NCBI GenBank assembly: GCA_002391225.1
Contig: DGRV01000059.1
Coordinates: forward strand, 1,613-10,969
Origin: Christensenella sp. UBA4379
GTDB taxonomy: Bacteria > Bacillota > Clostridia > Christensenellales > Aristaeellaceae
Length of the DNA: 9,357 nt
Reading direction: 5' to 3'
Every line of letters begins with the position of its first letter. The first letter of the stretch is position 1. The translations under genes and the position numbers were made by a program. Of this stretch, positions 1 through 6,232 are shown in pieces. The notes beneath the pieces are model-generated. The model was not told the origin of the DNA, ran no database searches, and saw only the letters and a program-made list of their open reading frames with translations.

Positions 1-910
1 GCCCGCCGACCTCTATCTGAACGGAAAAAAGCTGACGGACGAGCACGCCTGGCTGCGGGAATATGAGATGCCAAAAACAGAGGAATGCCGCGTCCTTTCC
101 CGGGACGGAAAAACCGAGCTTCAGTATTTTCTGACCTATCCCGCCGGGTATCAGGAGGGAAACACCTATCCCGCCGTCCTGGATATCAAGGGCGGGCCGG
201 AAACGATGGTGGGCCGGGGCTACTGGCACGAATTTCACGCCCTGGCGGCGGCGGGCTTCGCGGTGATTCACGGCAACCCTAGGGGCAGCGCCGGCTTTGG
301 GCGGGCCTTCCGCGCAGGCGGCATCTGCTGGCGGGACGAGCCCATGAATGACCTGATGGACATGTGCCTGGACGCCGTCCGAAAAGGCGTCGTGGACCAA
401 AACCGCATCGGCGTCACCGGCGGCAGCTACGGCGGGTACATGACGGTGAAGCTCATCACCAAGACGGACTTTTTCGCCGCCGCGGCGGGGCAGAGGGTGT
501 TCGTGAACCCGGGCACATCCTACGGCACCGGGGACGTCGGCTGGGTGTCCGCCGGCGAAATCCCGCCCCACTTTACGATGCTCAAGTATCTGCAGGACCG
601 GGCGCGGGGCAGCAACGTCAGCCGGGTGGACCAGATCCGCGTCCCCCTGCTGCTGCTCCACGGCTACAAAGATTACCGCTGCACCTTTGAACAGGCGGAG
701 CAGTTGTTTATTCCGCTCAAAGAGCGCCATCCCGAGGTGCCGCTGCGCCTGGTGATGTTCCCCAAGGAAAACCACGCCCTGACCCGCACGGGCAACATGA
801 AGGCGCAGGAACGCCACCTTCAGGAAATCGTCAGCTGGTTTGTCCGCTATCTAAAGGGAAAGGAGGAAGCCACGGATGAAACGCAAAGTCACGATGGAGG
901 ACTGCTGTGA
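1..910 (+). CDS. S9 family peptidase, C-terminal catalytic part (5' truncated by window)
   Basis: This is the catalytic alpha/beta-hydrolase domain of a prolyl-oligopeptidase-type serine peptidase, which would cleave short peptides in the cytoplasm. The frame is open from base 2 with no stop before the ATG at 68, so the gene starts upstream and its beta-propeller lies outside the window. Counting from the Met at 68, the nucleophile is Ser120 in GGSYGG. The likely acid is Asp202 (HGYKD) and the likely His is His236 (ENHALTR). NPRGS (70-74) is also typical of S9. The usual HGGP of the oxyanion loop reads KGGP here (Lys41). The last 35 nt overlap the next S9 gene, whose Shine-Dalgarno lies inside this one, so the two are probably translationally coupled. 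The family call is firm; the substrate is unknown, and activity is less certain because of Lys41. Confidence 0.9.
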   Translation, partial: PADLYLNGKKLTDEHAWLREYEMPKTEECRVLSRDGKTELQYFLTYPAGYQEGNTYPAVLDIKGGPETMVGRGYWHEFHALAAAGFAVIHGNPRGSAGFGRAFRAGGICWRDEPMNDLMDMCLDAVRKGVVDQNRIGVTGGSYGGYMTVKLITKTDFFAAAAGQRVFVNPGTSYGTGDVGWVSAGEIPPHFTMLKYLQDRARGSNVSRVDQIRVPLLLLHGYKDYRCTFEQAEQLFIPLKERHPEVPLRLVMFPKENHALTRTGNMKAQERHLQEIVSWFVRYLKGKEEATDETQSHDGGLL

Positions 911-2849
911 GCTGGAGCGCCTGAACGGCGGGGACTGGCACGCGGGCAGGGGCCTGGTGTGCTGGGCATCCAATCAGACGGACGGGGTGAAGGTAAAATC
1001 CCTTTCCTCCGGGGCCGTCAGCGCCCTGACCGCGGGCGGACGGGGGGAAGCCTGCCCCCGCTTTTCCCCGGACGGGACCAGGGTGTCCTTCCTATCCTCC
1101 CTCCCGGGAAAAGGCCGCCAGGTCTGCGTAGGCATGCTGGACAGCGGAAGGATTTCCGCCTGCTCCTCCATCCGGGGGGCGGCCATGGATCCCGTTTGGA
1201 GCCCGGACGGGCGGTACATCCTCTTTTCCTCCTCCCAGGAGACCGAAGAAAGGCAGGAGGCCCCCTCCGACGAGGCCGTCGTGATCGAGGACTTCCATTA
1301 CAAGGTGGACGGGGCCGGCTTCATCCGGCCGGATGGCCACGTGCAGCTCTTTCTGCTGGACACGCGGGAGAATACCACCCGCCAGCTGACCTTTGGGCAG
1401 GACGACTGGATGCACCACAACTGGAGCCCGGACGGGAAAACCATCGTCGCGGCCGGCAACCAAAACCGCCCGAAGGAAGAGAGCATCGGGTTTGACCTGT
1501 ACGTGATGGACGTCTTTGCGGAAAAACCGTACTTCCGGCAGATTTCCAGGGACCTCACGATCGTCTCCTACCCCAACCCCATCCGCCCGGTGTTCACCCC
1601 GGACGGGAGCGCCGTTATCGCCGGGGCGCTGGCCCCGGACGCCGATCCGGCCCTGGGCTATCCCCCCGCGTACTTTTTCCGCTTTCCCGTGGACGGGGGA
1701 GAGGCCGTCCAAATATTCCGGCCGGACGAAGGCTGCTACCAGTGCGTGCAGTTTCCCTATAACGCCTTCTGCGGAAACGGGCTGGACAAGGTGCAGGTGG
1801 ACCCGGAGACCGGGGATATTTACTTTGTCGCCGGATGGCAGGGCCAAGGAAACCTGTACCGCCTGGCGGCGGGGGAGGAGCACGCTGTTCCGCTCCGCGC
1901 GGGAAAGCGCGTCATCCACGGGCTGAGCCGCATCCAGGACGGAAAAATGATGATCGCGGAAGGCCTGTCCGGCCGGCCGGAGGCCTATCTGCTGATCGAT
2001 CTGAAGGAGCCCCAAAAGGATCTGATGCTGGTGCAGTCGGCGGAAAAGGTTTTGGCGGAATGTGAGCTTTCCCAGGCGGAGGACTTTTTCTTTGAAACGC
2101 TGGACGGCGAGAGCCGGGTGCACGGCTTCGTCCTGCCCCCTGCCGGACGGAAGGAAGGGGAAACATATCCGGCCGTCCTCTATATCCACGGGGGCCCGCA
2201 TCCCTTTTACACCTACGGCTTTACCGCGGAGTTTCAGTGCCTGGCCTCGGCCGGGTACGGGGTTCTGTACTGCAACCCCCGGGGCAGCAGCGGCTACGGC
2301 CCCGTGCACCAGAATTACGCCCGTTCGGTCGACGGCTGCGCGTTTACCGACATCCTTCAATTTGTGGACGAGTGCCTGCGCCGTTTTCCCTGGATCGACC
2401 GGGAACGCCTGGGCGTCACCGGCGGGAGCTACGGCGGCTATATGACCAACTGGATTGCGTCCCATACCAAACGGTTCCGGGCCTATATCACCCAGCGCAG
2501 CGTCGCCAGCGACCTGATCGGCTACGCCTCCTCCGACATGCAGGGAAGCAGCGCGGGGTTTGACCATTTTGAGGAGTTCATGATGGATGCCCTGCGGAAA
2601 TCCCCGGTTTCCTACGCGGAAAACATCGACCGCCCCTTCCTGATCCTGCACGGGGAGGACGACCTGCGCTGCCCGGTGGAAGGGGCCCACCAGCTGTTCA
2701 CCGCCGTCAAGGACACCCACCCGGACCTGCCGGTCCGCCTGGTCATCTTCCCCAAAACCCCGCACGACCAGCCCCGGATCCCTGCCCTCCTGAAGCGCTA
2801 TTATCAGGAAATGCATCAGTGGTTTGACAAGTATCTGAAGGAAGGATGA
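876..2849 (+). CDS. S9 family peptidase (acylaminoacyl-peptidase/dipeptidyl-peptidase-like)
   Basis: A complete 657-residue prolyl-oligopeptidase-family serine peptidase, the usual length for the S9C group. It probably degrades oligopeptides in the cytoplasm, as there is no signal peptide. The N-terminal half is a TolB/WD40-like beta-propeller. Repeats of the (W/F)xPDG type start at residues 63 (FSPDG), 108 and 183 (WSPDG) and 240 (FTPDG). The C-terminal hydrolase has HGGPH at 438-442, NPRGSSGYG, nucleophile Ser518 in GGSYGG, Asp596 (HGEDDLRCP) and likely His630 (KTPHDQP). The triad is intact, so this is likely an active enzyme. The ATG at 876 follows aggagg (861-866) by 9 nt, which supports this start inside the preceding gene. 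The sequence GCYQCVQFPYNAFC in the propeller is unusually cysteine-rich. Exact specificity (aminopeptidase, dipeptidyl-peptidase or endopeptidase) cannot be read from sequence. Confidence 0.95.
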   Translation: MKRKVTMEDCCELERLNGGDWHAGRGLVCWASNQTDGVKVKSLSSGAVSALTAGGRGEACPRFSPDGTRVSFLSSLPGKGRQVCVGMLDSGRISACSSIRGAAMDPVWSPDGRYILFSSSQETEERQEAPSDEAVVIEDFHYKVDGAGFIRPDGHVQLFLLDTRENTTRQLTFGQDDWMHHNWSPDGKTIVAAGNQNRPKEESIGFDLYVMDVFAEKPYFRQISRDLTIVSYPNPIRPVFTPDGSAVIAGALAPDADPALGYPPAYFFRFPVDGGEAVQIFRPDEGCYQCVQFPYNAFCGNGLDKVQVDPETGDIYFVAGWQGQGNLYRLAAGEEHAVPLRAGKRVIHGLSRIQDGKMMIAEGLSGRPEAYLLIDLKEPQKDLMLVQSAEKVLAECELSQAEDFFFETLDGESRVHGFVLPPAGRKEGETYPAVLYIHGGPHPFYTYGFTAEFQCLASAGYGVLYCNPRGSSGYGPVHQNYARSVDGCAFTDILQFVDECLRRFPWIDRERLGVTGGSYGGYMTNWIASHTKRFRAYITQRSVASDLIGYASSDMQGSSAGFDHFEEFMMDALRKSPVSYAENIDRPFLILHGEDDLRCPVEGAHQLFTAVKDTHPDLPVRLVIFPKTPHDQPRIPALLKRYYQEMHQWFDKYLKEG

Positions 2850-2887
2850 ACGATTGACCGACGGACCGATCCATTCTAAAAAAGCCA

Positions 2888-2917
2888 TTGACATCCCTCT
2901 GTGAAAATGGTTATTAT
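2888..2917 (+). promoter_or_regulatory. SigA-type promoter for the YjcQ-family gene
   Basis: A perfect -35 TTGACA (2888-2893) lies 18 bp before TATTAT (2912-2917), one mismatch from the -10 consensus. The surrounding sequence is distinctly AT-rich compared with the rest of the window. Transcription would begin near 2924, giving a leader of about 50 nt before the ATG at 2973. This is the clearest promoter in the window. I see no convincing operator palindrome around it and no terminator separating it from the S9 genes upstream. Confidence 0.75.
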
Positions 2918-2972
2918 ATAGCAAAGCGGCCTGTAAAAAACGTGTTTCATCCGGCAGAGAAAGGAGGACCCC

Positions 2973-3302
2973 ATGGTCAAGGACGACTATCACGTGATCG
3001 TTTTCCGGGTCCTGAAGTATCTATACAAGCAGCTGAAAATGGGGAGACTGCCTGAACCGGATATGCTCCGGTGCGACAGCGAGACCTTCCAGGTCAATGC
3101 GCTTTACTGGCGGTTCATCCTGATCTCCATGCAGGAAGACGGGTTCATCCGGGGACTGAAGAAGGGAGACGGCGAACCTGGCTATGATCAGCTGGAAGAT
3201 CAGCTGCAAAATCTGCAGATCACTACCAAGGGCATTGATTATTTGATGAAAATCACCGAGCGGGTCGATAAGGCGCTCAAGGGGATCGTGAAGATCGTCT
3301 AA
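2973..3302 (+). CDS. YjcQ-family protein (winged-helix-like)
   Basis: A 109-residue soluble protein resembling the YjcQ family found in Firmicutes chromosomes and prophages. The family has a winged-helix-like fold; no biochemical role is established to my knowledge. The recognisable pattern is an N-terminal helix starting with a DDYHVIVFRVLKYLYK-like stretch (residues 4-19). A middle WRFILISMQEDGFIRGL segment (residues 47-63) follows, then an ITTKGIDYL turn near residue 90 and a KALKGIVKIV tail. The start is supported by aaggagg at 2961-2967, 5 nt before the ATG. It has its own near-consensus promoter. The fold suggests DNA binding or a protein-interaction role, but that is inference. Confidence 0.8.
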   Translation: MVKDDYHVIVFRVLKYLYKQLKMGRLPEPDMLRCDSETFQVNALYWRFILISMQEDGFIRGLKKGDGEPGYDQLEDQLQNLQITTKGIDYLMKITERVDKALKGIVKIV

Positions 3303-3384
3303 ACAAGCACCGTGATCAGCGGAGAAGTCCGTCGCCTATTCCGCCGAAGCGTCACGCAGGAACGGCGGCAGGAGGACGGCAGGG

Positions 3385-3405
3385 ATGACGCCCCGGAAAG
3401 GATAA
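3385..3405 (+). other. Possible 6-codon leader mini-ORF (MTPRKG) before the kinase gene
   Basis: ATG at 3385 opens a six-codon frame (Met-Thr-Pro-Arg-Lys-Gly) closed by TAA at 3403-3405. It is preceded by aggagg (3370-3375) at 9 nt, a better Shine-Dalgarno than the kinase itself has (aaagga, 3397-3402, 10 nt before ATG 3413). The stop lies 7 nt before the kinase start, close enough for translational re-initiation. It could equally be a chance ORF in a purine-rich stretch, so confidence is low. Confidence 0.3.
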
Positions 3406-3412
3406 TATTCTT

Positions 3413-4468
3413 ATGCTGGAAGCATTGAAAGCCTATGACCTGGAGGGCCTGCCCATCAGCTGGACCCGCTTTGGATCGGGCCATATCAACGAGACCTGGC
3501 TGGTGGTGACCGGTAGGCCCCATCTGTACATCCTGCAGAAGGTCAACCATTTTGTCTTTCCGGATACGGAAGGCCTGATGCGCAACATCATCCGGGTCAC
3601 CCAGCACATCCGCAAAAAGGAGCCGGACCCCCGCCGGGTCCTGCAGCTGGTGCCCTGCCGGGACGGCAGCCTCTACCAGAAGCTCGGGGACGAAACCTGG
3701 CGGATGTATGAATACATCACCGACAGCCTCTGCCTGGACAGCGCCGAAACCGACGACGACTTTCGGCAGAGCGGCGTAGCCTTCGGCACCTTCCAGCGGC
3801 AGCTGGCGGATTTCCCGGCGGAAGAGCTGGTGGAGGTGATCCCGGGCTTCCATGACACCCCCGGGCGGTACCGGGCGCTGAAAAGGGCGATCGAAGAAGA
3901 CCGGGCGGGCCGGGTACAATCCTGCCGGGCGGAAATCGATTTTTATCTCTCGCGGGAAAAAACCGCCGGCATGATGACCGGGCTTTTGCAGAAGGGAGAG
4001 CTGCCCCTCCGGGTCACCCTCAACGATACCAAGCTCAACAACGTCATGCTGGACGCGGAAACCCGGACCCCTCTGTGCGTCATCGACCTGGATACGGTGA
4101 TGCCGGGCCTGGCCGCCAACGACTTTGGCGACGCCATTCGATTCGGCGCATCCACCGCCGCGGAGGACGAAAAGGACCTGTCTAAGGTCCATCTTTCCCT
4201 GCCATTGTACCGGGCCTTTGCCGAGGGCTTTCTTTCCGCCTGCGGCGAAAGCCTCACCCCCCTGGAGCGGGCCACCCTGCCGGATGGGGCCAGGCTGATG
4301 ACGCTGGAATGCGGCGTCCGCTTCCTGACGGATTATCTGGAGGGAGACCGGTATTTCCATATCAGCCGCCCGGAGCATAACCTGGACCGCACCCGCACTC
4401 AGATGACCCTGGCGCGGGAAATGGAGGAGCGCGAGGGGGACATGCGGTCGATCATCGAAGCAATATAA
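3413..4468 (+). CDS. nahK: N-acetylhexosamine 1-kinase-like phosphotransferase (APH fold)
   Basis: A 351-residue cytoplasmic kinase of the aminoglycoside-phosphotransferase/choline-kinase fold. It closely resembles bifidobacterial NahK (about 359 aa), which uses ATP to make GlcNAc-1-phosphate or GalNAc-1-phosphate in host-glycan salvage. Matching segments include GSGHINETW (21-29), LYILQKVN, the FPDT...LMRN region and ECGVRFLTDYLEGD. Close to the active site are NDTKLNN (204-210), IDLDTVMPG (224-232) and DFGDAIRFGAST. Asp205 is the expected catalytic base and Asp225 the expected Mg ligand. The loop His normally two residues before the base (HxD) is Leu203 here (codon CTC). ATG 3413 is the only usual start codon after an in-frame stop at 3386. 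No lacto-N-biose phosphorylase or sugar transporter is adjacent, so the exact sugar is uncertain. It is not an antibiotic-resistance gene on this evidence. Confidence 0.8.
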   Translation: MLEALKAYDLEGLPISWTRFGSGHINETWLVVTGRPHLYILQKVNHFVFPDTEGLMRNIIRVTQHIRKKEPDPRRVLQLVPCRDGSLYQKLGDETWRMYEYITDSLCLDSAETDDDFRQSGVAFGTFQRQLADFPAEELVEVIPGFHDTPGRYRALKRAIEEDRAGRVQSCRAEIDFYLSREKTAGMMTGLLQKGELPLRVTLNDTKLNNVMLDAETRTPLCVIDLDTVMPGLAANDFGDAIRFGASTAAEDEKDLSKVHLSLPLYRAFAEGFLSACGESLTPLERATLPDGARLMTLECGVRFLTDYLEGDRYFHISRPEHNLDRTRTQMTLAREMEEREGDMRSIIEAI

Positions 4469-4482
4469 AGCAAAAGCGGTTG

Positions 4483-4521
4483 GAAAGGGCTGCGGCGGGG
4501 ATGCTTCTGCCGCGGCCTTTC
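4483..4521 (+). terminator. Intergenic GC-rich hairpin, possible weak terminator or processing site
   Basis: Bases 4483-4496 (gaaagggctgcggc) pair with 4509-4521 (gccgcggcctttc), leaving a 12-nt loop, one bulge and one G-U pair. The stem begins 14 nt after the kinase stop. No clear run of T follows, so it is not a canonical intrinsic terminator. It may be partial, or may set mRNA stability between the kinase and phosphatase genes. Confidence 0.4.
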
Positions 4522-4548
4522 ATGCTGATCTGACGAGGGATGGGAACG

Positions 4549-5100
4549 ATGCTGTATATCATGCGGCACGGGCGGACCGACTGGAACGTCCGGCAGAAGC
4601 TTCAGGGCAGGACGGATATCCCGCTGAACGACGAGGGGCGTGCCATGGCGGAAAAGGCGAGGGAGGAATACAGGGCAACCCCGCTGGACCTGTGCTACTG
4701 TTCTCCCCTCATTCGGGCGGAGGAGACGGCGAGGATCGTCCTTTCCGGGCGGGACATCCCCATCATCCGGGACGACAGGCTCCGGGAAATGAGCTTCGGG
4801 GCCTTTGAGGGAATCGAAAACTATTTTACCAACCCGGATTTTCCCCTCAGCGCCCTGTTTCAGAAGCCGGAAGCCTATACCGCTTCCGTCGGCGGGGCGG
4901 AAAGCTTTGAGGAACTGTTCGCCCGGACCGGGGCATTTTTGAAGGAGGTCGTGGATCCATTGATGCGCCAGGGAAAAAACGTGCTGATCGTCGGCCATGG
5001 CGCCATGAACATGAGCATCATCAGCCGGATTCGGGGGCTTCCGATCCGCGATTTCTGGAGCCCCGGCATCGAGAGCTGCAAGCTGGTCCGGCTGCTGTAA
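4549..5100 (+). CDS. Histidine phosphatase family protein (phosphoglycerate-mutase-like)
   Basis: A 183-residue protein of the histidine phosphatase superfamily (branch 1). These enzymes remove phosphate from small metabolites or phosphoproteins through a phospho-His intermediate. The RHG motif is at residues 5-9 (MRHGR, nucleophile His7) followed by TDWN. Further catalytic residues are Arg56 (SPLIRAEETA), the acid Glu80 (LREMSFGAFEG) and His150 (VGHGAMN). All core residues are present, so it should be active. I chose ATG 4549 because gaggga (4535-4540) sits 8 nt upstream. ATG 4540 is in the same frame and adds Met-Gly-Thr, but would leave almost no space after that site. The substrate is not readable: related proteins include alpha-ribazole phosphatase and broad-specificity phosphatases, and no cobalamin genes are nearby. 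It lies 80 nt after the kinase, possibly in the same transcript. Confidence 0.9.
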   Translation: MLYIMRHGRTDWNVRQKLQGRTDIPLNDEGRAMAEKAREEYRATPLDLCYCSPLIRAEETARIVLSGRDIPIIRDDRLREMSFGAFEGIENYFTNPDFPLSALFQKPEAYTASVGGAESFEELFARTGAFLKEVVDPLMRQGKNVLIVGHGAMNMSIISRIRGLPIRDFWSPGIESCKLVRLL

Positions 5101-5148
5101 AAGGGACCTGTCGGTGAATCAAAACGTCTTAGAAAGCGGAGCTTCAAC

Positions 5149-6042
5149 ATGCATTTTGTGAACGCGAAGGGAATCCTGACGGCCAGCGGCGGGCACTGCG
5201 GCATGAACGTGTACCGCGGCTGTACCCATGGCTGCATCTACTGCGACAGCCGGAGCCTTTGCTATCATTTCACCCATCCCTTTGAGGACATCGAGGTCAA
5301 GCAAAACGCCCCGGAGCTGCTCGAAAAGGCGCTCCGCTCCAAACGTCAGAAGTGCATGATCGGCACCGGGTCCATGTCCGACCCCTACATGCACTACGAG
5401 GAGCAGCTGGGCCTGACCCGGAAGTGCCTGGAGATCATCCTGAAATACGGCTTCGGCGCGGCGGTGCAGACGAAGTCGGATCGGATCCTCCGGGACATGG
5501 ATCTGCTTTCGGCCATCCACCGGCAGGCAAAATGCGTCGTCCAAATGACGCTGACGACCTGGGACGACGACTTGTGCGGGCTCCTCGAGCCAAACGTCTG
5601 CCGGACGAAAAGGCGGGTCGAGGTACTGGAAGCCATGCGGGATCAGGGCATTCCCACGGTTGTCTGGCTGACCCCGATCCTGCCCTTCATCAACGATACG
5701 GAGGAAAACGTCCGTCCCATCCTGGAGGCCTGCGCTCAGGCGGGTGTTAAAGGGATCATCTGCTTTGACATGGGCCTCACCCTCCGGGAGGGGGACAGGG
5801 AGTATTATTACGCCGCCCTGGACCGGCACTTTCCCGGCCTCAAGCGGCGCTACATCGAGCGGTACGGAAACGCCTACGAGCTGCCGAGCCCATGCGCCGG
5901 CCCGCTGATGGAGATGTTCCGCACCTTCTGCCGGGATCACGGCATCCTTTCCGATCCGCAGGAATGTTTTGCGTATCTTGCTGAGTTTCCCAAGAAGACC
6001 GAGCAGCTGAGCCTGTGGGAGGAATTAGGGATGAGGCGGTAG
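5149..6042 (+). CDS. SPL-family (COG1533/Rv2578c-like) radical SAM protein
   Basis: A 297-residue radical S-adenosylmethionine enzyme. Cys25, Cys29 and Cys32 (RGCTHGCIYCDSR) form the CX3CX2C site for the 4Fe-4S cluster that cleaves SAM. GTGSMSDPY (72-80) fits the SAM-binding strand after the cluster loop. TLTTWDDDLCGLLEP (134-148) and TPILPFINDTEEN (175-187) match the layout of COG1533, the group that includes spore photoproduct lyase. The C-terminus carries QLSLW (286-290), resembling the bacterial sliding-clamp-binding consensus. The reaction is unknown for most of this group, and a DNA link is inference. The start at ATG 5149 has a modest gcggag upstream (5137-5142) and no better in-frame alternative is evident. 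The gene lies 48 nt after the phosphatase and has no obvious promoter of its own. Confidence 0.9.
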   Translation: MHFVNAKGILTASGGHCGMNVYRGCTHGCIYCDSRSLCYHFTHPFEDIEVKQNAPELLEKALRSKRQKCMIGTGSMSDPYMHYEEQLGLTRKCLEIILKYGFGAAVQTKSDRILRDMDLLSAIHRQAKCVVQMTLTTWDDDLCGLLEPNVCRTKRRVEVLEAMRDQGIPTVVWLTPILPFINDTEENVRPILEACAQAGVKGIICFDMGLTLREGDREYYYAALDRHFPGLKRRYIERYGNAYELPSPCAGPLMEMFRTFCRDHGILSDPQECFAYLAEFPKKTEQLSLWEELGMRR

Positions 6043-6046
6043 GCAG

Positions 6047-6077
6047 AATGCGTAATTCGCAATGCGTAATGCGTAAT
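6047..6077. repeat. Three copies of AATGCGTAAT, two overlapping
   Basis: AATGCGTAAT occurs at 6047-6056, 6061-6070 and 6068-6077, with ATTCGC between the first two. The cluster starts just after the radical SAM stop codon. It resembles the ATTCGTAAT/ATGCGTAAT-type short repeats scattered between genes in many bacterial genomes. Whether this one is dispersed in this genome cannot be seen from the window. Confidence 0.6.
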
Positions 6078-6130
6078 GATCCGCTTTCCATGATGCCGCC
6101 AGAGAAGGAAGCAGGAGACTGGAACGGATC
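6078..6130. other. Intergenic stem-loop following the short repeats
   Basis: GATCCGCTTTCCA (6078-6090) pairs with TGGAACGGATC (6120-6130): eleven base pairs with a two-base bulge and a 29-nt purine-rich loop. It begins at the last base-pair step after the AATGCGTAAT repeats, suggesting one composite element. No T-run follows, so it is not an ordinary terminator. Confidence 0.45.
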
Positions 6131-6154
6131 AGATCAAACGAGTTGGCCAGCAGC

Positions 6155-6188
6155 AGAATGAGACAATACGCATGAGACATTTCATTCT
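6155..6188. other. Second intergenic stem-loop before the GNAT cluster
   Basis: AGAATGAGA (6155-6163) pairs with TTTCATTCT (6180-6188), nine pairs including one G-U, around a 16-nt loop. A small CCGT/ACGG stem (6197-6200 with 6208-6211) follows before the Shine-Dalgarno of the next gene. Together with the stem at 6078-6130 this makes the 190-bp gap between genes strongly structured, perhaps an untranslated leader or an interspersed repeat. Confidence 0.35.
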
Positions 6189-6232
6189 TGTCCCGGCCGT
6201 TGAGCTCACGGAGGGGCGTGGGAGGTTTAAAA

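Noticed and set aside
1092..2993. A 633-codon open frame on the minus strand
   Set aside because: It lies antisense to the complete S9 peptidase, has no recognisable domain, and is the expected shadow of GC-rich codon bias. The plus-strand frame has catalytic motifs and a good ribosome site.
3401..3406. GATAAT just before the kinase ATG as a -10 element for a leaderless transcript
   Set aside because: No -35-like sequence lies 16-18 bp upstream and a ribosome site overlaps it.
3299..4378. A 359-codon open frame on the minus strand
   Set aside because: Antisense to the NahK-like kinase, with composition typical of a shadow frame and no family motif.
3413..4468. Aminoglycoside-resistance phosphotransferase
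   Set aside because: It shares the fold only; the sequence pattern fits NahK-type sugar 1-kinases and there is no resistance context.
5119..5940. A 273-codon open frame on the minus strand
   Set aside because: Antisense to the radical SAM gene, whose CX3CX2C motif identifies the real frame.
6047..6077. A CRISPR-like array from the AATGCGTAAT copies
   Set aside because: The units are about 10 bp, partly overlapping, with no spacers of regular length and no cas genes.
6188..6232. A TTG start adding 15 residues to the first GNAT
   Set aside because: No Shine-Dalgarno precedes it, it lies in the structured gap, and ATG 6233 has an ideal gggagg.
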